The position numbers were made by a program, and so were the translations under genes. Shown piece after piece: positions 1-10,816 of a stretch of 64,000 nt of DNA; the first letter of the stretch is position 1, and each line of letters begins with the position of its first letter. The notes under the pieces were generated by a model, which saw nothing but the letters and a program-made list of their open reading frames with translations, was not told where the DNA came from and made no database searches. Source of the stretch: Farysia itapuensis (taxonomy: Eukaryota > Basidiomycota > Ustilaginomycetes > Ustilaginales > Ustilaginaceae); the NCBI GenBank assembly GCA_023212645.1, contig JALBYC010000025.1, forward strand, positions 109,591 through 173,590, read 5' to 3'.

Positions 1-376
1 TACACCGGCACGCTGTGGGATGGGACCAAGTTTGACTCCTCCCTCGACCGCGGTCAGGCGTTTGAATTCACTCTGGGCACAGGACAGGTGATTCAAGGAT
101 GGGATAAAGGTCTGCGCGATATGTGCGTTGGCGAGAAACGCAAGCTGCAAATCCCCCCTTCTGACGGATACGGCGATCGAGGCGCCGGAGGCGTCATCCC
201 TCCCAACTCGCACCTCGTCTTTGACGGTAAGAATTCCCAGAAAAACCCCCGCCAGCAGGCATTGGCGCCGATTTAGCTTACCAGATTGCGCTTCTGCCTC
301 TCCCTCTCACACAGTCGAATTGCTCGAGATCTCGGGCCCCAGAATCAGTGCCAAAAAAGCCCACGCAGAACTCTAA
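1..376 (+). CDS. ER-localised FKBP-type peptidyl-prolyl isomerase (3' part)
   Basis: This is the C-terminal part of an FKBP domain; the 5' end lies outside the window. The frame opens at base 1 with [18 protein letters not shown] and continues through [29 protein letters not shown] and [10 protein letters not shown], which are the standard FKBP active-site and beta-strand motifs. Exons are 1-226 and 315-376. The 88-base intron begins GTAAGA and ends ACAG, and splicing restores DVELLEIS. The protein ends in HAEL, a variant of the HDEL ER-retrieval signal, so it is probably the FKBP2/Fpr2 type that helps proline-limited folding in the ER lumen. The signal peptide cannot be seen here. FKBP identity is certain; ER residence is inferred from the C-terminus. 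Confidence 0.88.
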
Positions 377-500
377 GGCACCGCCGCCTCCCAGACTAGA
401 AAGGGGGTTCAATGAATGTCGATTACGTGCAAAACAAGAGAACCGGAGAACGGGGGATAGAATACATGGGGGAAAAGCGGTGGGGGGGCCGTCGTTGGGT

Positions 501-1749
501 TCAGAAATCTGGGAACAGCTGGCCGAGGTTGTCGGGCAGATCCACGCGCCCATACTCTGTCACGTCGTTCTCAGGATACCGTTCGAATCTGTGAGCAAGT
601 GTGTCAGTACGTGAAACGCGACTGTGGGGAGCGGCAAACTTACTGGCTCGAGTCTCCGTCGGCAGTGACGGTGGGGAGATATGGTGCTGGGATTTCACGG
701 CGGTACAGTCGGTCCCAGTCGACTTCGGCAAACCACATGTGGCCGAAAATGTCTTTGGAGCCGCGATGCAAGTTGCCAAAGCGCTTACTCAGGTCGGCTG
801 TGAGCAGGTTCTTGAGCAGATCCTTGACGCCGGTCTCAAAGTAGGGTGGATAGCGAACCTTGCAGGCAATGATTTTCTCGTACAGCTTGATCGGGTTCCC
901 GTCCTCGGTGAAGAACGGCGGATGACCAGCGAGCATTTCGTAGAGGAGCACGCCGAGGGCCCACCAGTCGACGCTCTTATTGTAGCCCTTGGAGCTGACG
1001 ATTTCCGGGGCGAGATAGTCGGGTGTACCGCACAGCGTCCAGGTGACGTCTGGCACGTACTTTGCAAAGCCAAAGTCAGTGATCTTCAGGTGGCCGTCGG
1101 CGCTCAGCAGGATGTTTTCTGGTTTGAGGTCGCGGTAGATGATGTTGTTCTGGTGCAGGTAGTCGATGGCCAGCGCCACTTCTGCTGCGTAAAACTTGGC
1201 GACGGGATGCGGAAATCGCTGAGACTTGCGCAACAGAGTGAAGAGCTCGCCTCCCGGCACGTAGTCCATGACCATGTAGAGAAAGGTGGAATCCTTGAAG
1301 GTGCCCCACAGATTGACGAGAAAGGGATGGCGAACGATGGAGAGAATGGCGCGTTCCGAGTTGGTATGTTCGATCTGCTTCATTTTGACGACCTGCTCTT
1401 TGCGCAGGACCTTGATTGCGTAGAAGCGATGGTTGTGTTTGGATCTGACGAGATGCACGCGACCAAAACTGCCGGTGCCCAGCGTACGCTCTACAGCAAA
1501 GTCGGCGAGCGCATAGCGTCCACTTAGCTTGCGCTGTTGAGCAGCTATGGCGAGGGGTAAGGAGGAAGAGTTGTAGGTACCAGCCGAGTTGGCACTAGCG
1601 ACGGGCTGTGTTGGCGCTGCTGCTGCTGCTGCTGCTGCCACTTTGGCCTCGAGCTGGGGCTGCTGCAATGGCTGTGAGGAGGAGGCGGCTTGTGCGGCTA
1701 GGTAATCGCCGCCCACGATGGTGGGCTGCTGTGCGGGTACAGCCGACAT
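501..1749 (-). CDS. adr1: cAMP-dependent protein kinase catalytic subunit (Adr1 type)
   Basis: An AGC kinase of about 397 residues. An Ala/Gln-rich N-terminus of about 80 residues (with a CTG-repeat Ala tract) is followed by the glycine loop GTGSFGRVH near residue 90, the lysine motif [27 protein letters not shown], the activation-loop motif [14 protein letters not shown] and the APE-downstream WWALGVL. Exons are 644-1749 and 501-588. The 55-base intron (589-643) joins the kinase core to the PKA tail [13 protein letters not shown], and the protein ends in FPDF, a hydrophobic-motif relative. It should phosphorylate RRxS sites once cAMP frees it from the regulatory subunit. In smuts this kinase controls the yeast-filament switch and virulence. 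I chose MSAVPAQQ as start; an in-frame ATG at 1929 could add 60 residues. A G-alpha gene of the same pathway lies 7 kb away. Confidence 0.93.
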
Positions 1750-2066
1750 GGATAGGGGAGTTTCGAGAAAAGCAGAGGCCCTGCAGAGGTCGAGCTGAGA
1801 TGCAGCCTTGCGCTTAATGGTGCTCGCAAGAAGAGGGGGAACACGGAACAAGCTGGTGTTGGGGAAGCAGAGTAGAAAAGCATAACCCGAGCCGCGTTCC
1901 ACTAACGCGCCGAATCCCAAAGCGGCCATTTTGGGCTAACTAGGCTCGCACGCGCCAAGTCGATTTTCTACCGCATTGTTAGACTCATACCTCTCGTATT
2001 TCCCGATCACCTCCTCCGCAACTCCACCTTTGTCCCTCGTTCCCACCCCATCCGTACTTGATCACC
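1750..2066. promoter_or_regulatory. Divergent intergenic region between adr1 and the Vps68-like gene
   Basis: About 317 bases separate the two start codons, so it must hold both promoters and 5' UTRs. On the minus strand the adr1 frame stays open up to an ATG at 1929 with no stop. I see no clear TATA box or other specific motif. Confidence 0.5.
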
Positions 2067-2669
2067 ATGTCACTTCCACGCCGCTCGTACGACCCAAGGC
2101 GGGCGTGCATGATCCCATTGCCGACGTTGCCGGCATTCATGCAGACAGGAAAGCGGCAGTTGGGCATCTACACTTCGGGCGCATTGTTTGCTTTGGGGTG
2201 GTGGTTCTTTCTGGATGCCACCTTTATCTCTTCCATGCGACTCAGGCCACCACGCGATCCTTCGGTGCCACATGAGCCTCCGGCGACCTACATTACTTTT
2301 GCCGACTGGATGCCCGGTCTTTGTGGCACGCTGGGCATGATTGTCGTGAACCTTATTGACAAGCAGCATCTGACAGATGTGGGCGCTGCCTTCTCCTTTG
2401 GCGGCGGTTCGGGCGGTGGATTCTCGTCGGACAGCGTCCAGTGGCGAGCAAGACTGTTTCTCTTTATCGGTTTCGCCCTCATGGCCGGCGGACTTGCCGG
2501 CAGTATCACGGTTCTCACCGTCAAATACCTCGTCCCCCACCTGCCGGATGGGTACGAGTACTACGGCGTGGCCAACGTCATCCAAAACGCCTGCATCATG
2601 GCATCCACCATCCTCCTCTGGCTCAGTCAGAATACCGAGAGCGAGTACGAGTACAACCTCACTCTCTAG
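2067..2669 (+). CDS. Vps68/TMEM50 (UPF0220) family membrane protein
   Basis: A 200-residue protein with four hydrophobic segments: YTSGALFALGWWFFLDA, GLCGTLGMIVVNLI, LFLFIGFALMAGGLAGSI and the C-terminal NACIMASTILLW. The KRQLGIYTSGALFALGWW beginning and the position and spacing of the segments match the TMEM50/UPF0220 family. The yeast member Vps68 works in endosomal and vacuolar protein sorting. The glycine-rich loop around residue 110 (FGGGSGGGF) is an expansion in the lumenal or cytosolic loop. The start at 2067 is the first ATG after upstream non-coding DNA. Family assignment is firm; a role in vacuolar sorting is inferred from yeast. Confidence 0.85.
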   Translation: MSLPRRSYDPRRACMIPLPTLPAFMQTGKRQLGIYTSGALFALGWWFFLDATFISSMRLRPPRDPSVPHEPPATYITFADWMPGLCGTLGMIVVNLIDKQHLTDVGAAFSFGGGSGGGFSSDSVQWRARLFLFIGFALMAGGLAGSITVLTVKYLVPHLPDGYEYYGVANVIQNACIMASTILLWLSQNTESEYEYNLTL

Positions 2670-2754
2670 TAGCCCTGCTTGTCTCTTTCTCCAATGTACA
2701 TAGGTTGAACTGTCAGATTGCACTCTTTTGGCTGAGAAATATTTCGAAATATAT

Positions 2755-2812
2755 GAAATGCGCGAAATGCGAAATGCGCAATGCGCAATGCGCGAAATGC
2801 AGAAATGCGGGC
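2755..2812. repeat. Imperfect short tandem repeat of GAAATGCG-like units
   Basis: Several copies of an 8-10 base unit (gaaatgcg, gcaatgcg, cgaaatgcg) lie head to tail between the Vps68-like stop codon and the start of the next gene. The units vary by small insertions. They lie within about 110 bases of the next start codon, so they are in its promoter or 5' UTR. Confidence 0.75.
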
Positions 2813-2866
2813 CGAATTGATAGCCGTGACGGGGGTGTGTCTGTCACACCACCCAACCCCCCAAAC

Positions 2867-4043
2867 ATGACAACACCGTCGAGCTCGACCAAGCCTGTGC
2901 ACATTCTCGTAGTGGGCGCAGGCGCAGTCGGATGCTTCTACGCCTCGAAACTGCATCTCGTAAGTGGTGCTTGTCTCCCAGCGCACAAAGGTTTTGAGCG
3001 CAACGCTGACTTGCCTTTGCACAAAGCCCGAGCAAAATGTATTCGTGTCGCTCGTCTGTCGGTCGAACTACAAGGCGATAGCGGCCAACGGGGTGAGTTT
3101 GGAGACCCATAGTTTTGGCAACTACCATTTTGCGCCCCACGCCGTCTTCTCCTCGATCCAGCAGGCGGCTGAGAAGAAGCCGAAGGAAGGGAATGCGCAG
3201 TGGGACTATGTCGTGGTGACGACGAAAGCATTGCCAGACGTCACAAATGATGCACAGGACGTGGCTCCGCTGGTGACAAAAGGTGCGCGAGGGTCGTGCA
3301 TCGTACTCATTCAGAACGGCGTGGGGATTGAAGAGACGCATCGCCAGGCGTTTCCCGAGAACCCGATTGTGAGTGCAGTCACGGTGATCAGCGCTGAACA
3401 GATCCGACACGGCGTCATCAAGCAGAACCGTTGGACACGCATCACCATGGGTGGCTATACAAACGGCCAGGCCAAACCGAACCAGATCATTGACTCGCAA
3501 TCCACCATCGATCAGCTGACACACGAGACCGACAGCCGCATCCACTCCCTCGTTCACTGGTTCACCCAGTCTGGCATCAAGGACGCCGAGTTCAGCCACG
3601 AGCTCGACTTGCAGTTGACGCGCTGGCACAAGCTGTGCATCAATGCGCCGATGAATCCCTCCTCTGTGCTGTCCGGTGGCACGACCAACTCGCGCATGTC
3701 GCTCGATCCAGAACTGCGCATCCACCTTCACGCCTGCATGGACGAAATCTTCCGCACCGCACCGCAAATCCTGGGCAAGCCATTCGACGACAAGAAGCAC
3801 GCCAGTCCTGACCGCATCCTGAAGAGCACAGAGCGAAACACGTCTGGCAAGCCGAGCATGCTACTCGACTGGCAAGCTATGCGACCCATGGAGCTCGAGG
3901 TGATTCTCGGCAACCCAATCCGCATCGCCCGTCGCAACAACCTCGAAATGCCCCGGCTGCAATCGCTCTACGCCCTGCTCAAAATGGCACAGACACGCAA
4001 GCAGGAAGACGCAGGCAAAGCCACCGGCATGGCCAAATTGTGA
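2867..4043 (+). CDS. 2-dehydropantoate 2-reductase-like (ApbA/PanE family)
   Basis: Exons 2867-2959 and 3027-4043 encode about 369 residues. The first exon carries the NADP-binding Rossmann motif VVGAGAVGCFYASKL. The 67-base intron then joins it to PEQNVFVSLVCRSNYKAI. Later segments match the ketopantoate reductase family: DYVVVTTKALPD, IVLIQNGVGIEE, the conserved LDLQLTRWHKLCINAP with the family lysine, and the C-terminal SMLLDWQAMRPMELEVILGNPIRIA. Fungal members often form multi-copy families whose substrates are not all ketopantoate, so the exact reaction is uncertain. The acceptor CACAAAG is slightly weak, but it is the one that restores the frame. Confidence 0.88.
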
Positions 4044-4069
4044 TTTTTTGAACCTCCTAAAGCCCCGCC

Positions 4070-5191
4070 TCACGCGCGCACTACCAGCGAATGCCAGCTC
4101 TGGCGGAGTGTGTTGAGGATGGCCGAGAGGTTGGGGTTGTCGGCGCCAATGTGTGCTGCGATGCGCTGGATTTCTGTCTGGGCCTGGACGTCGAGTCTGT
4201 GCAGTACGTCGGTGGTGTAGTCAAAGGAGCGGGTGACGTTGCGCATGTAGGCCACTGCATACTGTTTCGTGGCCAGATCGGTGGGTCGTTGTTTGAGCAC
4301 ATTGAGGATCTGTCGATTGCCCGTACTCGCCGCACTCGCTTCCCCGCCACTGGCACGGATCGAGTGGATAATGGGGAAACTGAACTTGCCCTCGGTCAAG
4401 TCTTCGGCGAAACCCTTGTTCTCTGCATACTTGCTGCTCTGCAGATTCATAAAGTCGTCGAGGATCTGGAAGAGCAGGCCGATGAGGTTGACAATGGGAA
4501 TCAGGTCCGGAAACTCGGGCGTCTTGGCGACAGCGCTTTGGGAAAGCATCAGCTTGATAGCTATACGGAACAACCCGCCGGTCTTGTTGTTGACCATTTC
4601 CACATACTCCTCCTCTGTTGGACAGATGAGGCTGTCACGCCAGAGGAGGTCCATACCCTGGCCACGGTGTAGGTTAATCAGCTCGTCAACAACCAGTCGC
4701 TCGACAGTCGCTGCATTCGACATGGCCGGAGACGTCGAACCGGACGCAGAGAGCGGAGATCCCTCGGTCATACGAAAAATTTCGCTGAATACCAAAAAGT
4801 AGACATAGTTGGCCGTATTGATGGTCTGCGGGATACCATAGATGCGGTGGGCTACAGGAATGCCACGCCGTAAGTCCGAGTTGTCTTCGACGTCGTCCAT
4901 GAGCAGCGAAGCGGTGTGGAGCATGCGGACAACGCGGCAGATGGCGTCAAGCTTGGACTCGGGCACCTGAAGCCAGACATTAAAGGCCTCGATCAGCTTG
5001 GTACGTACTTCTTTCCCCGGATTGGCGTCGAGGTAGGTATACGGTTCGAGCACGGCGGTTTCCTTGTCATCCGGCCAGACGGGCTGTGATGAGAGATGGG
5101 CGAGCATCCCATCGTACCAGGCAGCATCTCCTCCGCTCGTCGACGAAGGCGTCTGCGACAGATTGGCCCCCGACGGCCCTGGTGCGGCCAT
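4070..5191 (-). CDS. Geranylgeranyl diphosphate synthase
   Basis: An uninterrupted 373-residue trans-prenyltransferase. It has the first aspartate-rich motif DDVED at residues 99-103 inside [20 protein letters not shown], and the second motif DDFMN at 245-249 inside [16 protein letters not shown] and [10 protein letters not shown] are also present. The second motif in the DDxxN form and the residues before the first motif are as in fungal GGPP synthases. The enzyme condenses FPP with IPP to make C20 GGPP for prenylation of Rho and Rab proteins. No terpene cyclase lies nearby, so a housekeeping role (Bts1-like) is more likely than secondary metabolism. A Ser/Ala insertion near residues 145-162 is probably a loop. 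The start MAAPGPSG is the first in-frame ATG. Confidence 0.92.
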   Translation of the reverse strand: MAAPGPSGANLSQTPSSTSGGDAAWYDGMLAHLSSQPVWPDDKETAVLEPYTYLDANPGKEVRTKLIEAFNVWLQVPESKLDAICRVVRMLHTASLLMDDVEDNSDLRRGIPVAHRIYGIPQTINTANYVYFLVFSEIFRMTEGSPLSASGSTSPAMSNAATVERLVVDELINLHRGQGMDLLWRDSLICPTEEEYVEMVNNKTGGLFRIAIKLMLSQSAVAKTPEFPDLIPIVNLIGLLFQILDDFMNLQSSKYAENKGFAEDLTEGKFSFPIIHSIRASGGEASAASTGNRQILNVLKQRPTDLATKQYAVAYMRNVTRSFDYTTDVLHRLDVQAQTEIQRIAAHIGADNPNLSAILNTLRQSWHSLVVRA

Positions 5192-5346
5192 GGTGTGTGT
5201 GCGTGTGTGACAGTAAGCACCGCACACGCACACATTTCCTCGGTGAATTAAATGCGAATTAAATTTGGCATTTTAGTGGATTTCTTCTTTTCTTTTTTTG
5301 ACTCTTTGCTACCATCGCACGTTCGTGGTCATTGTCGTCGTCAAGT
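5192..5346. promoter_or_regulatory. Short bidirectional promoter between GGPP synthase and RPB8
   Basis: Only 155 bases separate the two start codons. The stretch holds a GT/GC dinucleotide-rich tract next to the GGPP synthase start and an AT- and T-rich stretch (about 5250-5300). Any promoter elements must be shared or overlapping. Confidence 0.6.
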
Positions 5347-5963
5347 ATGGATCCAACCAACCTGTTTGACACGCAGTTTGTCGTCACACAGATCGATCCA
5401 GATGGCAAAAAGTTCGACAGAGGTAAGTCTGCCCGCCCTTCCCCCTTTCTCTTCGCCGTGTTGCTGAAATTGGTTGTGGGAGGACAGTGTCGCGAATCAT
5501 TGCCAATTCGCCGTCGTTGGATATGACGCTGTCGATTGATGTGGCTGTCGACATTTGGCCCGTGTCCGAGGGGCAACAGCTTACATTCCAGCTAGCGTCG
5601 ACGTTGAAGAAGGATATCGTCGTCAAGACCGAAGGTGGTGCTAGCGGCGAGCAGGATGCAGCGACCCAGGCGGCAGAGAGAGACGCTTGGAGACTCGACC
5701 AACCAGGCAACGGCGGTATCGCAGACGACTTTGACTACGTCATGTACGGAAAGGTAAGCCCCTCCCCCAACCTCCCATTGCTTCGCACCGCTCTCGCTGA
5801 CACCCTCTGTCATACGCGGCAGATCTACCGGTACGACGAAAAGGCAAGTGACCAGGTCACCGTCTACGGCTCCTTTGGCGGACTCATGATGGCACTCACC
5901 GGCTCCTACCGACACATGAGCAGCATCACCATCGGATCCAACGTCTACCTCCTCATGCGCTAA
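5347..5963 (+). CDS. RPB8: RNA polymerases I, II and III subunit RPABC3 (Rpb8)
   Basis: Three exons (5347-5422, 5488-5753, 5823-5963) encode about 160 residues. The protein starts LFDTQFVVTQIDPDGKKFDR, is joined by the first intron to VSRIIANS, continues with the OB-fold strands MTLSIDVAVDIWPV and FDYVMYGK, and after the second intron reads IYRYDEK and SVYGSFGGLMM-like sequence, ending YLLMR. All of these are hallmarks of Rpb8, a small shared subunit on the polymerase surface. Introns are 65 and 69 bases. A modest acidic, Ala-rich insertion lies near residues 75-95. Identity and splicing are very secure because both junctions restore conserved motifs. Confidence 0.95.
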
Positions 5964-6077
5964 CCCCCCCCTCTGCGGCCACTCCTGTACTATACACAAT
6001 ACAAAACCTGCTTAACTCCAAGAGAGAGTTTTTCTTTACATTGACAGTTGATCCGTACTCGGCGCTCGCGGGGTTTG

Positions 6078-8153
6078 CTATCCGGTTTTGCGCAGGATGA
6101 GCGCAGTACGACTGGGCAGGTAGACCTGGACAAAATTGCGGCGACCGTTCCACTCCATGTCGGTGGTGAAGAATTCGGTTGTTGGGTCTACCCGCCCGTG
6201 TCCACCGAGCGCTTTGGCGTCTGTGTCGAGCAACACCTGGTACTTGCCCGGAATATCGACGCCCAATCGATAGTCGGTGTAGGAATTGGTCGCGTGGAAG
6301 TTAAAGACAAACAGCAGTCCGGCGCGTTCAAAGGCCACGACACGGTCCGACTCGTTCTTGAGCGAGACGTAGGCCTGGGGTGCAGCGAGCCACCTAAACT
6401 GCTCTTCGGCGTTGTTCATGGCAGCGTCGAATTCGTTGAGATACCGGTAGCGCAGCAGATGGTCGTCGGGCAGGTTAAACTGTCGACGTGCGTAGTGGAA
6501 TGAGTTGCCGTTGCCCTCGCGTGGGAAGTCGAGCCATTCAGGATGACCGAATTCGTTGCCGATAAAGTTGAGGTAGCCTTCGCCGCCGAGCGAGTGTGTG
6601 ATGAGACGAATCATCTTGTGGAAGGCAAGGCCGCGGTCAATGACCTGCGTGCGCTCCGTCAGGTCCGACATGTTGGTGTACATTTCCTTGTCCATCAGCC
6701 AGAAGGCGAGCGTCTTGTCCCCCACGAGCGCCTGGTCGTGCGACTCGGCATAGGCAATCGACTTTTCCAAATGTCGTCGGTTGGTCAGCGTAAAGCAGAT
6801 GTTGCCAAAGTCCCAGTCCTCATCGCGCGTGTCTTTGAGCAGCTTGATCCACATATCCGGCACCGCCATCGACAGACGGTAGTCGAACCCGAGACCGCCT
6901 TCAGACACGGGCCGACACAGCGCAGGCATGCCTGATACGTCTTCGGCAATCGTAATGGCGTTGGGATGCACACGATGGATCATCTCGTTGGCCAGCATAA
7001 GGTAGACGACGCCATCCTCATCGACCGAAGGGCCGAAATACTCGTGGTAGCCACCGCTGAATCCCGTCCCAATTCCGTGGTGGGTGTAGAGCATAGAAGT
7101 CACGCCGTCAAAGCGGAAGCCATCGAAACCGTACTCGTCCATCCAAAACAGGCAATTGCTCAGCAAGAAGCGCAACACCTCGTGGTGTCCATAGTTGAAC
7201 AGTCGCGAGTCCCAGAGCTCGTGACGACCCTTGGCGCCCTCGTGGAAGTAGAGATGATCGGTGCCGTCAAAGTAGTTGAGGCCGTCGAGAATGTTTTTGC
7301 ATGCGTGCGAGTGGACAATGTCGAGCAAGACGGTGATGCCGAGCGAATGAGCTACATCGATGAGCTCCTTTAGATCCTCTGGGTTACCGTAGCGGCTACT
7401 GGCGGCAAAGAAATTGGTCACCTGGTACCCGAACGACGCATAGTAGGCATGCTCTTGAACGGCCATGAGCTGAATCGTGTTGTAACCCAAGTGCTTGATC
7501 CTTGGCAGCACATTGCGCGTAAACTCCTTGAATTGACCGACACGAGCCTCGGGGGTAGCGATACCGACGTGTGCCTCGTACACTTTGATGTTATCGGGCT
7601 TGGGCGGTTTGGGATGCTTCATCTGGTACCGTTCGCTCTTGGGCGGATTCCAGAAGCGACCGTCGTACACTGGCGATACGTTCAAGTCCTGTGTCACCCG
7701 CAGGATCCAGGCGGGGATGCGATCGATGCGCTCGCCCGAGGGAACCACCATCGAGATCTTGATCATCGAGTCGTGTGGAATAGCGCACTTTCCACCAGCG
7801 AGGGCGGGGATGGTGATATGCCACTTGCCAAAGTCGTCCCTGGTCATCTTGTGGGAGTCGTGATTCCAGTTGTTGAACTCGCCGATGAGGGATGCCTGAA
7901 CAGCGTTGGGTGCCCACTCGGTGTAGGTGACTGCCTGGGTAGCTGGGTCGATCTGGAAGCCCATATTGCGATAGGAATGGGCGAATTTCTCGAGCCCGCC
8001 TTCGGAGCCATTGATCTGTTGTAGCCACTGGGTGTACTTTGCATACCGGTGTCGCAGAGCAGGCGCGAAGGGCTCGAGCCACGGATCAAGGGCAATGATG
8101 CCGGTGCCATCCGTGGCGGTCGAGTAGTCAGTCGTCTCCTTTGCAGAAGCCAT
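6078..8153 (-). CDS. GLC3: 1,4-alpha-glucan (glycogen) branching enzyme
   Basis: A 691-residue GH13 enzyme with no intron. The N-terminal CBM48-like domain contains [20 protein letters not shown]. The catalytic barrel has the four GH13 regions: [17 protein letters not shown] with the nucleophile Asp, TIAEDVSG with the acid/base Glu, and [11 protein letters not shown] with the transition-state Asp. The C-terminal beta domain is [16 protein letters not shown] onward. It makes alpha-1,6 branches in glycogen in the cytosol. Length and order match eukaryotic GBE1/Glc3 proteins. The start MASAKETT is the first ATG; the open frame continues upstream, but with no ATG. Confidence 0.96.
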   Translation of the reverse strand: MASAKETTDYSTATDGTGIIALDPWLEPFAPALRHRYAKYTQWLQQINGSEGGLEKFAHSYRNMGFQIDPATQAVTYTEWAPNAVQASLIGEFNNWNHDSHKMTRDDFGKWHITIPALAGGKCAIPHDSMIKISMVVPSGERIDRIPAWILRVTQDLNVSPVYDGRFWNPPKSERYQMKHPKPPKPDNIKVYEAHVGIATPEARVGQFKEFTRNVLPRIKHLGYNTIQLMAVQEHAYYASFGYQVTNFFAASSRYGNPEDLKELIDVAHSLGITVLLDIVHSHACKNILDGLNYFDGTDHLYFHEGAKGRHELWDSRLFNYGHHEVLRFLLSNCLFWMDEYGFDGFRFDGVTSMLYTHHGIGTGFSGGYHEYFGPSVDEDGVVYLMLANEMIHRVHPNAITIAEDVSGMPALCRPVSEGGLGFDYRLSMAVPDMWIKLLKDTRDEDWDFGNICFTLTNRRHLEKSIAYAESHDQALVGDKTLAFWLMDKEMYTNMSDLTERTQVIDRGLAFHKMIRLITHSLGGEGYLNFIGNEFGHPEWLDFPREGNGNSFHYARRQFNLPDDHLLRYRYLNEFDAAMNNAEEQFRWLAAPQAYVSLKNESDRVVAFERAGLLFVFNFHATNSYTDYRLGVDIPGKYQVLLDTDAKALGGHGRVDPTTEFFTTDMEWNGRRNFVQVYLPSRTALILRKTG

Positions 8154-8755
8154 TGGAAAGTGTGGTGGGAAGAAGACAAGGGCCGGGCCAGCAGAGTGTG
8201 GAGGAAGCCAACATGCACGTCCACCTCGTGACGTCGGCCCAGACAGATTCCAGGAAACTTTTCCCCCCCTTAGGCCCTCTCGAGATCCGCCGTCAGACGA
8301 GTTTCGCCGAAACTTTGCATCCACAGAACAGCCTCATGCCAGTATCGATTTCCCCTCACACTGCGAATCCCCCTTCCGTCACCGTGTTGTGGCCCAAAGG
8401 AATCGTGGGGCGCGTGTGGGTCCGTGCACCCCCACGTACTCGGGAGTGTAACTTGCCAAAAAAAAAGTCAAAATGCAAACGCAGCCTGCGAAAAAGAAAA
8501 ATATTACACGGATTGCCAATTGTAACAAGAAGGAGAGCAGGAGAAACAGGGGGAGAGAGAGGGGATATCGAGACAAAAGCAGACTGTGACGATCGTGCGA
8601 CGCTAAGCAGAGCACGCACGACCGTGATTGCGCGCGTGTGTGTGTGTGTTTGTTTGTTTCCAAAAGGTCATGCCCGTATTGCGTGAATCAGAGGGAGGAA
8701 AGAGAGAGAGAGAGAGATTCGGAGGGGAAATGACCCGCACAGAAGTAGAGCGCAA
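8154..8755. promoter_or_regulatory. Intergenic region: branching-enzyme promoter and 3' end of G-alpha gene
   Basis: About 600 bases without a gene. It should hold the promoter of the branching enzyme (minus strand) and the 3' UTR of the G-alpha gene. It also has a CG/GT tract near 8631-8650, a GTTT run and an (AG)8 tract. No ORF in it has protein-like composition. Confidence 0.6.
8631..8716. repeat. Microsatellites (GT)n and (AG)n
   Basis: A CGCGCG then GTGTGT tract spans about 8631-8650, followed by TTTG repeats. (AG)8 spans 8701-8716. Both lie just 3' of the G-alpha stop codon. Confidence 0.85.
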
Positions 8756-9820
8756 TCACAAGATTCCACTGTCTTTGAGCGCATTGGTGAGGATGGTCTC
8801 TTTGACGGCGGCAAAGACAAGGCGGATGTTGGATGTGTCGGTGGCCTGTGTCAAGTGTGGGTAGATGCTGAGACGGGCGCGATTTGTCTGTGTAAACCTC
8901 CAGAGAATGTATTTGGCGGCCTTGTTGATGTCTGGCCCACCACTGTATTCGGGAAAGTACTTGGACAGCGGCTGTTTTGGAATCTTTTGCTTGAAAATGT
9001 CAATCTTGTTGAGAAAGAGGATGACCGAGGTGCGCAAGAACCAGCGACTGTTGACCACCGACTCAAACAAGACTAGCGACTCGGCCATTCGGTTCTGCCC
9101 GCTCTCCTCGAGCAGCACCTGGTCGTATTCGCTCAATGCAACGCAGAAGATGATGGACGTCACCGCTTCAAAGCAGTGGATCCACTTTTTGCGCTCCGAG
9201 CGTTGTCCGCCAACGTCAAACAGGTGTATAGAGAGCTGGCCCATGTTGAAGCGCGTCTCGCTGATGCCCGTTGTCTTGGATCGCGCACGTAGCACATCGT
9301 TCTCGTCTGGGATATAATCGGCAGAGCCGATGCGGTTGACGTTGTCGAAAAAGTACGATGCACTGTCCATCAGGTAGAATTCACTTCTGCGCTCCATGAT
9401 GGCGGCAATCACGGGATCCTTCCATAGCGAGTCGACCTTCTTGGCCATTGCACTATCTAGTGTCGCTCCTGGATCTGCGTCTACACGGTATTGCAGAATG
9501 GCGTCTACATTCTCTCGATTCTCTGGCATTTCCGGCTCCATCTTGAACTTTCTCAACGCCAACACAATCGCCTGTGCCGAGTCGACGAGATTCTTGATGA
9601 CAGTGAGGCGGTAGAGGAGCAGCTCGTCCTTGCTGTAGCCGTTCTGATGGATGATTTTCATCTGCTTGACAATGGTCGACTTGCCCGACTCACCGGAGCC
9701 GAGGAGTAAGATCTTGCATTCCTTTTTAAACTGTCGACTGTCTTGCTCGAGCTGCTTGTCGATGGCGACGCTTCGGTCCTTGGCATCCTTTTGGTCATTT
9801 GAGGAGAGGCAGTTTCCCAT
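8756..9820 (-). CDS. gpa3: Heterotrimeric G protein alpha subunit, class III (Gpa3 type)
   Basis: A 354-residue G-alpha, the usual family length, with no intron. MGNCLSS gives the Gly2 myristoylation and Cys4 palmitoylation sites. The P-loop GSGESGKST is near residue 45, switch [11 protein letters not shown] follows, switch II is [12 protein letters not shown], the base-binding motif is FLNKIDIF and the last guanine motif is TQATDT. The end DSGIL is typical of fungal group III G-alphas such as MagA and GNA-3, which act upstream of adenylate cyclase. The Ustilago member Gpa3 is needed for pheromone response and virulence. The start is fixed by the myristoylation signal; the frame is open for 132 codons upstream but has no other ATG. 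Confidence 0.94.
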   Translation of the reverse strand: MGNCLSSNDQKDAKDRSVAIDKQLEQDSRQFKKECKILLLGSGESGKSTIVKQMKIIHQNGYSKDELLLYRLTVIKNLVDSAQAIVLALRKFKMEPEMPENRENVDAILQYRVDADPGATLDSAMAKKVDSLWKDPVIAAIMERRSEFYLMDSASYFFDNVNRIGSADYIPDENDVLRARSKTTGISETRFNMGQLSIHLFDVGGQRSERKKWIHCFEAVTSIIFCVALSEYDQVLLEESGQNRMAESLVLFESVVNSRWFLRTSVILFLNKIDIFKQKIPKQPLSKYFPEYSGGPDINKAAKYILWRFTQTNRARLSIYPHLTQATDTSNIRLVFAAVKETILTNALKDSGIL

Positions 9821-10816
9821 CTTTGCGTGATGGTGGTGGTGGTATGTGCATGCACCGGGTGTGTGGGATGATAGCCGCCCAGGAAAAGGCGGGGGGGGGG
9901 GGCAAGGAGGCAACGGGGAACGTGACGCGGTGTGGCCTGTTAAATGAAAGAGGCACGGGTATCGAGGCGCAATTGCACAGCCCGTTGAAGCCGAAGAATG
10001 AGCTTGCCCCAAGCAGGCAAGGTTAACGAGCAAGATGGAGGCGAGACACTTGGAGGACAGCAGAGGGAGGAGGATGTGTTGATGCAAGAAGACAGGGGGC
10101 GAAGGGAGCAGTACGGTGGCTTGGCCAACTGGCAGCGCAACTTTTAAAATCTTGCTACGCTGTCCGAATTCAACTTCAGCCAGCAAGCGCCTCACTTTCA
10201 ATTCAATGCCAAGCAAGCGTATAAACCTACGCGCCTCTAGTGTTACATCGACTTTTCAATTCTACTTGTGACTTGTCACTTGCATCGATGCATCCGGCCC
10301 AGGGTTGACAAGGCAAGGGCAAGTTCTATCTGCCTGAAAGTCTAGACGCACACAGCAACGTGGAAACACCACCACCACGGTTCCACTTCGGCGATCAACA
10401 GGCAAGAGGGGGGGGAACAGGGCATTCTTGCACGGAAAAACGAGGTGCGGAGAAGCAAAAAGCGGAGAGTAACGCACAACATCGACAGCATGTCAATCCA
10501 CAATGCCAGGCACTCGAGCAGTACTGAATGCCTTTCCATACGCCGGCATGGGGACTGGATAAGACGTTTTCTAATCGCGTGTTTGTTTTCCGTATTTTGA
10601 CTTTTTTTGGTCGAAATAATAAAATAAGCCGCGTCTTGCAGATCTTGACGCGGCCGATCCTTTTGGCTCTGCGCTCGTCTGCCAGATGGCTTGACCGGTC
10701 CCATTTTCCGATTCCGCATTTGCACTTCCGTCCGTTTGGTCCTGCGCCTCCCCCGCTGGCTTCTGCACCCACGGCTTGCCTTCCATTTCCCGCGGCACGG
10801 CACATTTGTCTTCTTT
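9821..10816. promoter_or_regulatory. Long upstream region of the G-alpha gene
   Basis: Nearly 1 kb lies between the G-alpha start and the stop of the WDR59-like gene. It must hold the gpa3 promoter and 5' UTR. Features seen are a (GTG)n tract directly upstream of the start, a G run at about 9890-9902 and AT-rich DNA around 10570-10630. Several ORFs of 60-150 codons occur on both strands, but they overlap one another and lack recognisable domains, so I do not call genes. Confidence 0.5.

Noticed and set aside
601..1527. Plus-strand ORF of 308 codons opposite the PKA gene
   Set aside because: It is antisense to a complete kinase domain and has no recognised domain.
9821..10216. In-frame extension of 132 codons before the G-alpha start
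   Set aside because: It has no ATG, and an extension would destroy the N-terminal myristoylation signal MGNCLSS.
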